Both the position numbers and the translations under genes were made by a program. A stretch of 48,036 nt of DNA from Hyphomicrobiales bacterium (GTDB lineage Bacteria; Pseudomonadota; Alphaproteobacteria; Rhizobiales; JACESI01): contig JACESI010000013.1 in assembly GCA_013911885.1 (NCBI GenBank), forward strand, positions 1 through 48,036. Reading direction: 5' to 3'. Positions 33,603-46,610 of the stretch are shown piece by piece (position 1 is the stretch's first letter; each line of letters begins with the position of its first letter). Below the pieces are notes generated by a model. It was not told the DNA's origin, did not search any database, and worked only from the letters and a program-made list of their open reading frames with translations.

Positions 33603-33965
33603 TCACGCCGCCATCATTTTCTCGACCTCATTGACAAGGTCACGCAGGTGAAACGGCTTGGAAAGCACTTTCGCATCTTTTGGCGCATTGGAATTCGAGT
33701 TAAGCGCAACAGCAGCAAAGCCGGTAATGAACATCACCTTGAGATCCGGGTCGAGCTCGGTCGCGCGGCGGGCAAGTTCGATCCCGTCCATCTCCGGCAT
33801 CACGATATCGGTGAGAAGCATCGTGAACGGCTCTTCGCAAAGCCGCTCATAGGCGCTTTTGCCATTGTCGTAAGACGTCACTTCATAGCCTGCGTTCTCG
33901 AGCGCCTTGGTGAGAAAGCGGCGCATGTCGTTATCGTCTTCGGCGAGGAGAATGCGTGACATCAT
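33603..33965 (-). CDS. cpdR: CpdR-type single-domain response regulator
   Basis: 120 residues, a stand-alone receiver. Acidic residues are in LLAEDDNDM, the phospho-acceptor Asp53 in LLTDIVMPEMDG, and Lys in LSKPFHLRDL. The segments DPDLKVMFITGFAAVAL and VLSKPFHLRDLVNEVEKM closely follow Caulobacter CpdR. Unphosphorylated CpdR primes ClpXP for degradation of CtrA and other proteins, working with RcdA (encoded at 5973-6503). Phosphorylation through CckA-ChpT blocks this. Two adjacent ATGs start the gene; the ribosome site is weak. The upstream region has a cluster of GANTC sites. Confidence 0.93.
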   Translation of the reverse strand: MMSRILLAEDDNDMRRFLTKALENAGYEVTSYDNGKSAYERLCEEPFTMLLTDIVMPEMDGIELARRATELDPDLKVMFITGFAAVALNSNSNAPKDAKVLSKPFHLRDLVNEVEKMMAA

Positions 33966-34289
33966 GATCTGATCTTTTTGCTTGCGTTAGCGTGTTCATT
34001 CGAAAATCTCATCTTGGCGTAAACAACGGGTGAACATGTCTGTGTTTTCCCGTTATGATTTACGGCTGACTCGTAAAGACCTTGCAACCAATTGCAAATA
34101 CCGCGCACCAGGCGATGCCAAAACAGGTTTCACCGAGAAGGCCTGGCCGAAAGATTGCCGCAGGAATCCGAACGCTTCAAAGGAGCAATAACTCGCGAAT
34201 CTGAGATTTGACTTTATAGTGGTTTACCGTTCCAATGCCGAGGTGAGTCAGTCACCAATCACCCCCTTTGTCAAGCCAATGGATGCAGC
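33966..34289. other. Divergent intergenic region with four GANTC sites (cpdR upstream)
   Basis: About 324 bp between cpdR (minus) and an amidohydrolase gene (plus). It holds four GANTC sites at 34068-34072, 34164-34168, 34197-34201 and 34245-34249, the recognition sequence of the alphaproteobacterial cell-cycle methylase CcrM. By base composition less than one would be expected. No clear promoter elements or hairpins were seen. Confidence 0.55.
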
Positions 34290-35213
34290 ATGACCCCGGC
34301 GCCCCCTGCACCTGAATTTGCGGATATCCCGCCGTTCACGCTGGTGCAGCCGGCAGTCCATACGGTGCCTTTCATCTTCAATTCGCCCCATTCAGGCAGT
34401 GTTTATCCCGCCGCGTTCCTGCGCGCCTCGAAGCTTGACGAACGCACCATCCGATGCTCCGAAGATCTGTTTGTCGATGATCTTTTCGCCGATATGCCAA
34501 GCATGGGCGCGCCGCTTCTCAGCGCGAATTTTCCGCGCTCTTATCTCGACGTCAATCGCGAGCCGTATGAACTGGATCCGAACATGTTTGACGGGCGCCT
34601 GCCCTCTTATGTAAACATCCGTTCAATCCGGGTTGCGGGCGGGCTTGGAACGATTGCCCGGGTCGTCGCTGATTCGCAGGAGATTTATCGTGCGCGCATC
34701 CCGGTCGCAGACGCACTGCATCGTATCGAGACGCTCTACAAGCCCTATCATCGATGCCTGCGCAAAATCATCGCCGCCACCCACGCGCTCCATCGCACCG
34801 CCTTCCTGATCGATTGCCACTCGATGCCCTCCGGGGACGGCGGCCCACGCTCGGCCCATCGCCCGGATTTCGTCATCGGCGACCGCTATGGCACGAGCTG
34901 TCCGCCGGAACTCACCGACATCATGGCCGCCCGCCTCACCGATTTCGGCTATTCCGTAAGCCGCAACAAACCTTATGCAGGCGGCTTCATCACAGAGCAC
35001 TATGGCCGTCCGTCGAGCAACCTTCATGCGCTTCAGCTTGAAATCAACCGGGGGCTTTATGCCGATGAGAAGATGATGACGCGCAATCCGCAATTTCAGA
35101 CGCTGAAAGACGATCTTAACCGTCTCTTCAGCTATGTTTTCGCGACAATCGACGGTAGCGATCATAGCGGCTTCTATGGCAGCGACGATCCCCTGCCGCT
35201 CGCCGCTGAGTGA
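34290..35213 (+). CDS. N-formylglutamate amidohydrolase family protein (second copy)
   Basis: 307 residues. Family marks include VPFIFNSPHSGSVYPAAF near residue 32, LDVNREPYELDPNMF near residue 92, a YKPYHRCL helix near residue 150, and LIDCHSMPSG near residue 172. The HSG and DCHSM motifs carry the presumed metal ligands. This copy is closer to rhizobial HutG-like proteins in layout than the paralogue at 27939-28775. The likely reaction is hydrolysis of N-formylglutamate, but no hut genes are nearby. It lies 10 bp upstream of hisN in the same direction, so the two are co-transcribed. The stop precedes the next ATG closely. Confidence 0.88.
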   Translation: MTPAPPAPEFADIPPFTLVQPAVHTVPFIFNSPHSGSVYPAAFLRASKLDERTIRCSEDLFVDDLFADMPSMGAPLLSANFPRSYLDVNREPYELDPNMFDGRLPSYVNIRSIRVAGGLGTIARVVADSQEIYRARIPVADALHRIETLYKPYHRCLRKIIAATHALHRTAFLIDCHSMPSGDGGPRSAHRPDFVIGDRYGTSCPPELTDIMAARLTDFGYSVSRNKPYAGGFITEHYGRPSSNLHALQLEINRGLYADEKMMTRNPQFQTLKDDLNRLFSYVFATIDGSDHSGFYGSDDPLPLAAE

Positions 35214-35223
35214 ATTTTCAGAC

Positions 35224-36009
35224 ATGGCGCTGGTGAATTTTCTGGACATGCTTGCCGATGCCGCCGCCGCGGCAATCCTGCCGCATTTCCGCAACCACGG
35301 TACCGTCAACAACAAATATGTGAAAGGCTTTGATCCCGTCACCGAGGCTGACCGTGCGGGCGAACGCGCCATGCGGGCGCTGATCGAGCAACACTATCCG
35401 CATCACGGCATTCTGGGCGAGGAATTCGGCGCGAAATCGCCGGATGCTGATGACGTCTGGGTGCTTGATCCGATTGATGGCACAAGGTCCTTCATCTGCG
35501 GCGTTCCGGTCTGGGGCACCCTGATCGGGCTCCGCCATAAAGGCGTTGCCACTCTCGGCATGATGGCGCAGCCCTTCACCGGCGAGCGCTTCATCGGCGA
35601 TGGCACGCGCGCCTGGTACCAAAGGTCCGGCGATGGCCCGCTCGCCCATCACGATCTCAAGACCCGGGCCTGCGCATCCCTGTCTGAGGCAACGCTGTTC
35701 ACCACCTCGCCCGCGCTCTTCACACCGGCGGGCAAGTCTCGTTACCGCGCGGTTGAGAAAAATGTTCGCCTCGCCCGCTATGGCATTGATTGTTATGCCT
35801 ATTGCATGCTTGCCAGCGGCCACGCCGATCTTGTCATCGAATCGGGTTTGAATGCCTATGATATCGCCGCCCTGATCCCGATCATCGAAGGCGCAGGCGG
35901 GCGGGTGACGACATGGACGGGTGAGAATGCGGCTGATGGCGGCTCGATCCTCGCAAGTGGCGATCCGCGCCTGCATGATCAGGTTCTTGATATACTGAGC
36001 CGCCCCTAA
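35224..36009 (+). CDS. hisN: Histidinol-phosphatase, inositol monophosphatase-like (HisN type)
   Basis: 261 residues starting MALVNFLDML at 35224; an in-frame stretch upstream overlaps the previous gene and is not needed. Metal and substrate motifs are GILGEEFG near residue 63, VLDPIDGTRSFICGVPVWG near residue 81, and NAYDIAALIPIIEGAGG near residue 211. DGTRSF in place of DGTTNF is the mark of the HisN subfamily, in contrast to the inositol-phosphatase at 2854-3654. It would dephosphorylate L-histidinol phosphate, the next-to-last stage of histidine synthesis, which is done by this family in many Actinobacteria and Alphaproteobacteria. The amidohydrolase gene lies just upstream. Confidence 0.85.
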   Translation: MALVNFLDMLADAAAAAILPHFRNHGTVNNKYVKGFDPVTEADRAGERAMRALIEQHYPHHGILGEEFGAKSPDADDVWVLDPIDGTRSFICGVPVWGTLIGLRHKGVATLGMMAQPFTGERFIGDGTRAWYQRSGDGPLAHHDLKTRACASLSEATLFTTSPALFTPAGKSRYRAVEKNVRLARYGIDCYAYCMLASGHADLVIESGLNAYDIAALIPIIEGAGGRVTTWTGENAADGGSILASGDPRLHDQVLDILSRP

Positions 36010-36043
36010 GCCGCCTCCCCGTAACCGCGCGCGTGTCGCGTAA

Positions 36044-37096
36044 TCAGGCCGGCTCGCTTGCGCTTCGAGACCCCGGATGTTCAGAACCCGGAATGAACGC
36101 ATCGAATGCGGCCCAGAACTGATTGCGCAATTCGTCGCGCTCGAACATGACCTCGTGGCGGGCATTGCGGATGACGATGTGATGAAGCAGCCTGAGGTCG
36201 GGCGTCAGTTTTTCAATCGCAGGGGTGGACACGATCTCGTCCGCGCCGGACGCGATGATCAGGGTCGGCACCGCAAGCTTCTGAAGCTTATCAGGGCGCA
36301 GGCTGCGGCGCATGCTGACACAGGCGGAGTGCACCCACGCATTGGTCGGCCCGCCAAGACCAAGCTCGGGATAGGCCGCTAGAAACGCGTTGAACCGCTG
36401 GAACCGCACTGCATCCGAACTCAAAAGATTGTTTGCAAATTCATGGACGGTCGCTTTGCCGCTGCCTGGGGCAAAAGAGCCGCCACGCCCGATGAGGCGC
36501 CCGATCAAGGTCGCCCACCGCGTCAGCCGCTGCGAAATGATGCGGCTTGCGATCATGCCCCGGCTATAGCGCAATCGATGCCAGCCGGCCAGCATCAGCG
36601 GCGCGAGGTGAAGCATTGGAGCGGTAAGCACCATTCTCTCAAAATGCCGCGCTGACCCGCCCGCAGAGGCAACAAAGAGAATGTGTCCGCCCATCGAATG
36701 CGCGAGCGCATAATAGGGTTTAGGGCAGGATGGCAGAACGACCTGATCGAGGAAGGCCCCAAGATCGCGCTGGTAGTGGTCGAAATTGCGAACATGACCG
36801 TGAAAGGGTTTCTTCGGATTGCGCGCGGAAAGCCCCTGTCCGCGCCAATCCAGCATCGCAACCGCAAAGCCGCGCTTGCGAAGATCCTCGATCACCTCGT
36901 AATATTTCTCGATGAATTCTGTCCGCCCCGGGAAAACGCACACGGTCCCGCGTGCGCGCGCTCCCGGCAACAAATTTGTGCTGGGCGGGAACCACGCGCT
37001 GCGCAGCGTCACGCCGTCCGATGTCCGGATCATTGCGACCGCTGCACCCTCCGGAACCGGTTGATCAGGCAAGGACTTGAGATCAGGGTTTTCCAT
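36044..37096 (-). CDS. Lysophospholipase-like alpha/beta hydrolase
   Basis: 350 residues from ATG 37096; further in-frame starts to 37207 add a hydrophobic segment but lack ribosome sites. The sequence has CVFPGRTEFIEKYYEVIEDL, LDWRGQGLSARNP, the nucleophile elbow ALAHSMGGHI near residue 130, ASGADEIVSTP near residue 284 and NARHEVMFERDE near residue 312, giving a complete Ser-Asp-His triad. It resembles PldB/monoacylglycerol lipase-type hydrolases, which act on lysophospholipids or monoacylglycerols. The exact substrate is unknown. It is convergent with hisN. Confidence 0.85.
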   Translation of the reverse strand: MENPDLKSLPDQPVPEGAAVAMIRTSDGVTLRSAWFPPSTNLLPGARARGTVCVFPGRTEFIEKYYEVIEDLRKRGFAVAMLDWRGQGLSARNPKKPFHGHVRNFDHYQRDLGAFLDQVVLPSCPKPYYALAHSMGGHILFVASAGGSARHFERMVLTAPMLHLAPLMLAGWHRLRYSRGMIASRIISQRLTRWATLIGRLIGRGGSFAPGSGKATVHEFANNLLSSDAVRFQRFNAFLAAYPELGLGGPTNAWVHSACVSMRRSLRPDKLQKLAVPTLIIASGADEIVSTPAIEKLTPDLRLLHHIVIRNARHEVMFERDELRNQFWAAFDAFIPGSEHPGSRSASEPA

Positions 37097-37320
37097 TAAA
37101 GCGTCAGCCCGCGCGGCAGGGATCAGAGACAACCAGCCTCGCCTCCTTGCCACGAAAAGCAGCAAGACCGCAAGGTGGAAGGGGTTCACCATTGCGGTCT
37201 TGCCCAACGGGCGATCGGAGGCAATTCGAAAAGCCCGTCTCTCACAAACCGGATCAGGCGCGCTCTTTTGGAGGTTTGGGAGGTTGCGCGCCCGCTCCCG
37301 GTTAATTGGCCGGTTTTCGT

Positions 37321-37743
37321 TTAGTAGCGACCGTAGCGGCGGTGATCGTTGTGGCCGCGACGGATGACCTGACGGTCGAAAATGCGGCCATTGCGGGTGT
37401 CGACCTGATAGGCTGCGACATAGCCGCGGCGATGATCGGCGACAACCTGGGCAACCCCGTGGCGGCGGTCAACGATGCGGATGTTGTAAAGACCTTGACC
37501 GCGCAGATGGTGGCGCAACTCCTGATTGGTCAGGACACCGTAATGGCGTCTGTCGCGATGATGGTCATAAGAGCGGTACTTTCCGGCCTCGCGATAATAA
37601 TCCCGGCCGAAATCATCGCCGCGCGTGACATAACCGCCATCGCCGAGATAGATGCCAAACTGGAGGCCCTCGGCTTTCGCCGGGCTAAGGGTGGCAAGCG
37701 CTGCCGTTGCGATGCCAGCGGCAATGAGGATTTTCTTGAACAT
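37321..37743 (-). CDS. Secreted Arg/His/Tyr-rich hypothetical protein
   Basis: 140 residues; ATG 37743 follows GGGAGAA. Residues 1-24 are a good signal peptide (MFKKILIAAGIATAALATLS, then PAKA). The mature protein is rich in Arg, His, Tyr, Asp and Gly, with blocks such as RSYDHHRDRRHYG and GHNDHRRYGRY; a central segment, LTNQELRHHLRGQGLYNIRI, may be a small folded unit. It has no recognised domain beyond resemblance to small periplasmic rhizobial proteins. The His-rich content could bind metal, which is a guess. It is divergent from hsp20. Confidence 0.8.
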   Translation of the reverse strand: MFKKILIAAGIATAALATLSPAKAEGLQFGIYLGDGGYVTRGDDFGRDYYREAGKYRSYDHHRDRRHYGVLTNQELRHHLRGQGLYNIRIVDRRHGVAQVVADHRRGYVAAYQVDTRNGRIFDRQVIRRGHNDHRRYGRY

Positions 37744-37936
37744 GTGTGTTCTCCCGTTTCACGACAGCGGTCAAACGACCGCTCTTCCGATTGCGAAGGT
37801 AAATGACTGCACCTTCCATGCTCTGACTATAACGAAGACATGCTGAACCGGTTCCAAATCGGGCATTCATTTTTCATTCATGCAGTCACTAGAAAATAAC
37901 CTTCATTTTCATATAGTTATCGGGCAATAATTTTTC

Positions 37937-37967
37937 CTTGACGGAGAAAAACCGGCTTCCCATATCT
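37937..37967 (+). promoter_or_regulatory. Sigma32-type heat-shock promoter for hsp20
   Basis: CTTGAC, 16 bases, then CCCATATCT matches the sigma32 pattern CTTGAA with a CCCAT-type -10. It lies about 105 bp upstream of the hsp20 ATG. The transcript leader would contain the ROSE-like structure described separately. Confidence 0.6.
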
Positions 37968-37974
37968 AAGTTGC

Positions 37975-38070
37975 AGTCGCCAGACGGGGCTGCGCAAGGC
38001 GGTTTTCAGTCCAGTGGGACCGGCCGCCGCAACATTCGCAATCGTTCAGTCGCTTAAGAAAGGACTCATC
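37975..38070 (+). promoter_or_regulatory. ROSE-type RNA thermometer in the hsp20 leader
   Basis: The final hairpin AGTCGCTTAAGAAAGGACT (38048-38066) hides the Shine-Dalgarno sequence AAAGGA. TCGCT pairs with AGGA leaving one bulged G, which is the conserved U(U/C)GCU element of rhizobial ROSE thermometers. A second hairpin, GCGG/CCGC with inner GTCC/GGAC, lies upstream (37999-38027). Heating would melt the structure and free translation of the heat-shock protein. Confidence 0.7.
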
Positions 38071-38550
38071 ATGCGTCATATTGATTATTCACCCTTCTAT
38101 CGCTCTTCCGTCGGTTTCGACCGGCTGTTCTCCCTCCTCGACAACGTCACGACGGAAGCGGCTACAAATTCCTATCCGCCCTATAATATCGAACGAACCA
38201 GCAGCAATGCCTATCGCATCACGATGGCGGTCGCAGGCTTTGCAGAAAGCGATATCGACATCGAGACCAAGGACACGGTCCTGACGATCAAGGGCGGCAA
38301 GGCCGAAGACAAGCGCGAAGGCGTCGAAATCCTGCATCAGGGCATCGCGTCGCGGGCATTCGAACGCCGCTTCCAGCTCGCCGATCATGTTGAAGTCGTT
38401 CGCGCCTCACTTGAGCACGGCCTTCTTCATATCGACCTCGTGCGCGAAGTGCCGGAAGCCATGAAACCGCGCAAGATCGCGGTTGCCATCGGCGATGGCA
38501 GTACATCGCGACCCGCCGGAAAACAGATCGAGGCGGAAAAAGTCAACTGA
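38071..38550 (+). CDS. Small heat-shock protein, Hsp20/IbpA family
   Basis: 159 residues; ATG 38071 follows AAAGGA, which sits in the ROSE hairpin. The N-terminus MRHIDYSPFYRSSVGFDRLF is typical of alphaproteobacterial Hsp20/IbpA proteins. The alpha-crystallin domain (about 35-125) includes NIERTSSNAYRITMAVAGF, IETKDTVLTIKGG, and a basic GIASRAFERRFQLADHVEV; the C-terminal PRKIAV resembles the IxI-type tail motif. It is an ATP-independent holdase that prevents aggregation of unfolded proteins. Regulation by a sigma32 promoter plus a ROSE thermometer is predicted. A strong terminator follows. Confidence 0.93.
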   Translation: MRHIDYSPFYRSSVGFDRLFSLLDNVTTEAATNSYPPYNIERTSSNAYRITMAVAGFAESDIDIETKDTVLTIKGGKAEDKREGVEILHQGIASRAFERRFQLADHVEVVRASLEHGLLHIDLVREVPEAMKPRKIAVAIGDGSTSRPAGKQIEAEKVN

Positions 38551-38588
38551 TCACCTGTTGCGTGAAGCTGACATTTCCTAAAGTCGAC

Positions 38589-38620
38589 CGCTCCCCGCCA
38601 CCCGCGGGGAGCGTTTTTTT
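38589..38620 (+). terminator. Rho-independent terminator after hsp20
   Basis: CGCTCCCCG (38589-38597) pairs perfectly with CGGGGAGCG (38605-38613), seven-base loop, followed by T7 (38614-38620). Confidence 0.92.
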
Positions 38621-39088
38621 GAGCACCCGGCGCCCGCTTGCCCGGCTTGCGCTTTTTTTTGAAATCTGGCACATTGCCTGAGATTTAGGTCAGCATTACT
38701 GACTAAATAAGGAATGAAGCATTTGAATGACCGGCAGAAAAGCCTGACCGCATAACCCTCAATGACATTTTCGGTCGGCAAACCAAAAATCTTGGTGGAA
38801 TGAGGCGGCACGCTATATGATACCGGGGTGAGCCGCAGATGAAGTCACCGATCAGGCTGAGGCTGCGTGAAGGGTCAGGTTGCGTCTCAGAATGGCGTAC
38901 CGAACCGGCATTTTGCTGCTCTCATTCGAAAGTCCATTTCGTACTTCAAAAGCGCGATGGCGCCTTTACTATCAAGGAGCGTTGGCCCTCATGGCCTGCT
39001 CGGCCTGCCGCACCTTGCGTGCGAAACGACCGGGAAGGACAGCGAGCGCGCCGCGGAAGATCTAGGACGATAAAAGCGAGGGGTCGAT
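38621..39088. other. Non-coding region upstream of gltB with one palindrome
   Basis: About 470 bp. GTCAG-CATTA-CTGAC (38689-38703) is a perfect inverted repeat that extends to TTAGGTCAG/CTGACTAA (38685-38706) with a single bulge, followed by an AT-rich stretch. It could be an operator. No sigma54 element (TGGC-N8-TTGC) is present, and no gene is supported here. Confidence 0.4.
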
Positions 39089-43798
<4,710 letters not shown>

Positions 43799-43864
43799 AT
43801 CCGTCGCTTCGCGGCAGGGCAGCACAATTGCGGCAAATCGGATACAACTTTTTGGAATGAGATT

Positions 43865-45307
43865 ATGGGAAAAGTCACTGGGTTTCTTGAAATCGACCGG
43901 CAGGAGCAGAAATATCAGCCTGCCTCAGATCGCATTCGCCATTTCCGCGAATTCACGCTGAAACCGGCGGAAAGCACGGTCAAACGACAGGCCGCGCGCT
44001 GCATGGATTGCGGCGTGCCATTCTGTCAGGGTGACAATGGCTGCCCGGTCGAAAACCAGATCCCGGATTGGAACGATCTTGTCTATAACGGCAATTGGGA
44101 AGAAGCGTCGGCCAATCTGCATTCAACCAACAACTTTCCGGAATTCACCGGTCGCATCTGCCCTGCCCCCTGTGAGGCGGCCTGCACGCTGAACCTTGAA
44201 GACGCTCCGGTTTCCATCAAGTCCGTTGAACAGGCGATTGCTGACAAAGCCTGGGCCAAAGGCTGGATCGTGCCGCAACCAGCAGCGCACAAGACCGGCA
44301 AGTCGGTCGCAATCATCGGTGCAGGCCCCGCCGGCATGGCCGCTGGTCAGCAACTGGCGCGCGCGGGCCATGATGTGCACATCTATGAACGCGAACCGCG
44401 CGCCGGCGGGCTTTTGACCTATGGCATTCCAGATTTCAAGATGGAAAAACGCCACGTCAATCGCCGGGTCAAGCAAATGCAGGGCGAAGGCGTGCGGTTT
44501 CATTTCGGCGTGTCGATTGGCATAGATATGTCGATGCACGAACTTAGCGACAAACATGACGCCGTGCTGATCTGCGCCGGCGCCGAAAAGCCGCGCGATC
44601 CGGAAATCCCGGGCATGGAGCTTGCGGGCGTCAATTATGCGATGCCGTTTCTCGTGCAGCAAAACCGCCGCGTCGGCATGGAAAACGCAATCCCGGAGGA
44701 ACTCGTTACGGCGACCGGAAAAAATGTCGTGGTTGTCGGCGGCGGCGACACCGCATCCGATTGTATCGGCACATCGTTCCGCCAGGGTGCGACAAGCGTG
44801 ACGCAGATGGATATCCGCCCGCTGCCGCCGATGAAAGAAAACAAGCTTGAGACATGGCCGTTCTGGCCGACGCGCTTCACCACGTCCTCATCGCAGGCCG
44901 AAGGAGCAAAGCGCGAGTTTCAGGCGGCGACGCTGGAATTTGTCTCGAAAGGCCACACCGGCCGCCTGACCCATGTCAAATGTGCGAAGGTGGACAAGAA
45001 GCGCCGCCCGATTGAAGGAACCGAGTTCTTCATCAAGGCTGATCTCGCTCTTATTGCGATCGGGTTCACCGGTCCTGAGGAGAACACCTATTTGAAAGAT
45101 TTCAACCCTGAACTTTCGGTCGATAAGCGCGGCAACAAGGCGATTGCAGCGAATGAGCTGAATTATCGCACGTCTGTCGACGGGGTCTATGCCGCAGGCG
45201 ACGTTCGCCGTGGCCAGTCCCTTGTCGTGTGGGCAATTCGCGAGGGCAGGCAGGCTGCCCATGCGATTGATCTCGCGCTCATGGGAAAAACCAACCTTCC
45301 GCGATAA
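43865..45307 (+). CDS. gltD: Glutamate synthase (NADPH) small subunit
   Basis: 480 residues. The N-terminal ferredoxin-like segment has Cys46, Cys49, Cys54 and Cys60, then Cys99, Cys103 and Cys107, the ligands of the two [4Fe-4S] clusters at the interface with GltB. FAD-binding [17 protein letters not shown] is near residue 153 and NADPH-binding [12 protein letters not shown] near residue 293; [20 protein letters not shown] closes the FAD domain. It passes electrons from NADPH to the large subunit. ATG 43865 follows GGAATGAGA. It completes the gltBD operon. Confidence 0.97.
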   Translation: MGKVTGFLEIDRQEQKYQPASDRIRHFREFTLKPAESTVKRQAARCMDCGVPFCQGDNGCPVENQIPDWNDLVYNGNWEEASANLHSTNNFPEFTGRICPAPCEAACTLNLEDAPVSIKSVEQAIADKAWAKGWIVPQPAAHKTGKSVAIIGAGPAGMAAGQQLARAGHDVHIYEREPRAGGLLTYGIPDFKMEKRHVNRRVKQMQGEGVRFHFGVSIGIDMSMHELSDKHDAVLICAGAEKPRDPEIPGMELAGVNYAMPFLVQQNRRVGMENAIPEELVTATGKNVVVVGGGDTASDCIGTSFRQGATSVTQMDIRPLPPMKENKLETWPFWPTRFTTSSSQAEGAKREFQAATLEFVSKGHTGRLTHVKCAKVDKKRRPIEGTEFFIKADLALIAIGFTGPEENTYLKDFNPELSVDKRGNKAIAANELNYRTSVDGVYAAGDVRRGQSLVVWAIREGRQAAHAIDLALMGKTNLPR

Positions 45308-45337
45308 TCAGGCGCAATGATGGATCGGTCGCGCCGC

Positions 45338-46591
45338 TTAGCGCTCGCCGCCTGCCTCCTGTTGCGGACGGGACTGCGGCGGGGTTGATGCTTGCCGCGT
45401 TTCGCTCGCCGACCAGGCATAATCGTCAATCCGCCCCTTGCGCGGGGCGGCAGGCTTGCCCCCGACGAAAAAATCGCGCGCTTTCTGGTCGCGGTAAAAC
45501 GCGCTCGCCCGTCCGTTTCCGCCTGCGAGAACAGCGCCCTGCAGAAGCGCGGGCCGGGTCAGGATAACCACCTGCTGGGCGCTGCGTTTCGGCTCCGTAC
45601 CTTTTTCGAGTTTCAGACCCTGATCCGCAAGATCATCCAGAATTTCGTCGATCTCGCGGCGGACATAATAGGCAAGTTTACCCCTGCCGCTTTTGGTAAA
45701 GCCTATTCCGTCATCAAGCCGCAGACTGACGCGTTCCCCGGAAATATTAGCGCCAACCGCGCTGTATTTTCCCTCACGGTCGACAAAACCATCCATCAGA
45801 TCGACCGCGCGGAAGTTGAACGGTTGCAGCACCTGGCTTTGGATTGCCCCGATTTCGGCAGACATTTCTGAATGCTCATCATCAATGACCGGCGGTGGCA
45901 TGACCCAGATAATCGGCACACTCAAAAGCTGGAGCTGTGCCGAGATATCAAGAAGCCGCCGGGAATAGGCGCGTTTCCAGTCTGCGGTGCCGAATTGCGC
46001 TGTTTCCGGGGGCGTTGCAATCGGCGCGCGATCATTGGTGCCGAGGGCTACCACCACGGCGCGCACCCGCTCGCCCAGAAAATTGAAGTCCGACGCATCA
46101 AGCCAAGGATAGAGCCGATCTCCAGTGACCGAAAGCGATTGCTCGATCTTGGCCGATATTTCAACGGAAGGTGTGCGCTTGTAGCTCTCGATCAGACCTT
46201 CGGCGATTGCATTCGCTGTAATGTCCCCGATCACGACGATCCGGTTGGCATCCTCGATTTTGGGCAGCGGGGCTGTTGCTTGCTTCTTGCGGGCTTCAGC
46301 ATCCGCGCTTGACGCCTTGTCGGGCACCGTCTTCTCCTGCTGCGGCGTCTGAGGAATTTGCTGAAGCTCTTCCTTTTTCCTGCGGCCAAAAAGACGCTGG
46401 AAGAATCCGCCGCTGCGCTCCTGCGCGAACGCGCTGCCATCATCACCAACAAACGGCGCCGGGAGATCGCAAAGCACCATCAGTCCAGCAAGTCCGGCAA
46501 TACCTGTCCAATATGTCAAGCGGCGATACAAGTGCGTGTCCTTTCGGCGGATGACTTTGGCGATTTTAACCGATTGCGCTTTGAGAAACAT
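45338..46591 (-). CDS. SGNH-fold (DUF459-like) protein lacking the catalytic Ser and His
   Basis: 417 residues from ATG 46591, 20 bp after the stop of the lytic transglycosylase gene; a longer frame runs into that gene and is rejected. A membrane segment lies at about residues 28-46. From about residue 115 the SGNH fold is recognisable: [27 protein letters not shown] (block III Asn), and [17 protein letters not shown]. In active members block I reads GDS and the last block DGxHFT. Here the serine position is Ile124 (GDIT) and the histidine position is Gly297 (DGIG). It is therefore probably not a working esterase by the usual mechanism. Its partner in the operon suggests a peptidoglycan-related role. 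Confidence 0.75.
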   Translation of the reverse strand: MFLKAQSVKIAKVIRRKDTHLYRRLTYWTGIAGLAGLMVLCDLPAPFVGDDGSAFAQERSGGFFQRLFGRRKKEELQQIPQTPQQEKTVPDKASSADAEARKKQATAPLPKIEDANRIVVIGDITANAIAEGLIESYKRTPSVEISAKIEQSLSVTGDRLYPWLDASDFNFLGERVRAVVVALGTNDRAPIATPPETAQFGTADWKRAYSRRLLDISAQLQLLSVPIIWVMPPPVIDDEHSEMSAEIGAIQSQVLQPFNFRAVDLMDGFVDREGKYSAVGANISGERVSLRLDDGIGFTKSGRGKLAYYVRREIDEILDDLADQGLKLEKGTEPKRSAQQVVILTRPALLQGAVLAGGNGRASAFYRDQKARDFFVGGKPAAPRKGRIDDYAWSASETRQASTPPQSRPQQEAGGER

Positions 46592-46610
46592 CCCAAAGCG
46601 ACAAAATTGC

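Noticed and set aside
38621..39088. A sigma54 promoter upstream of gltB.
   Set aside because: TGGCAC occurs near 38667 but the TTGC element is at the wrong spacing, and no other GG-N10-GC pair was found.
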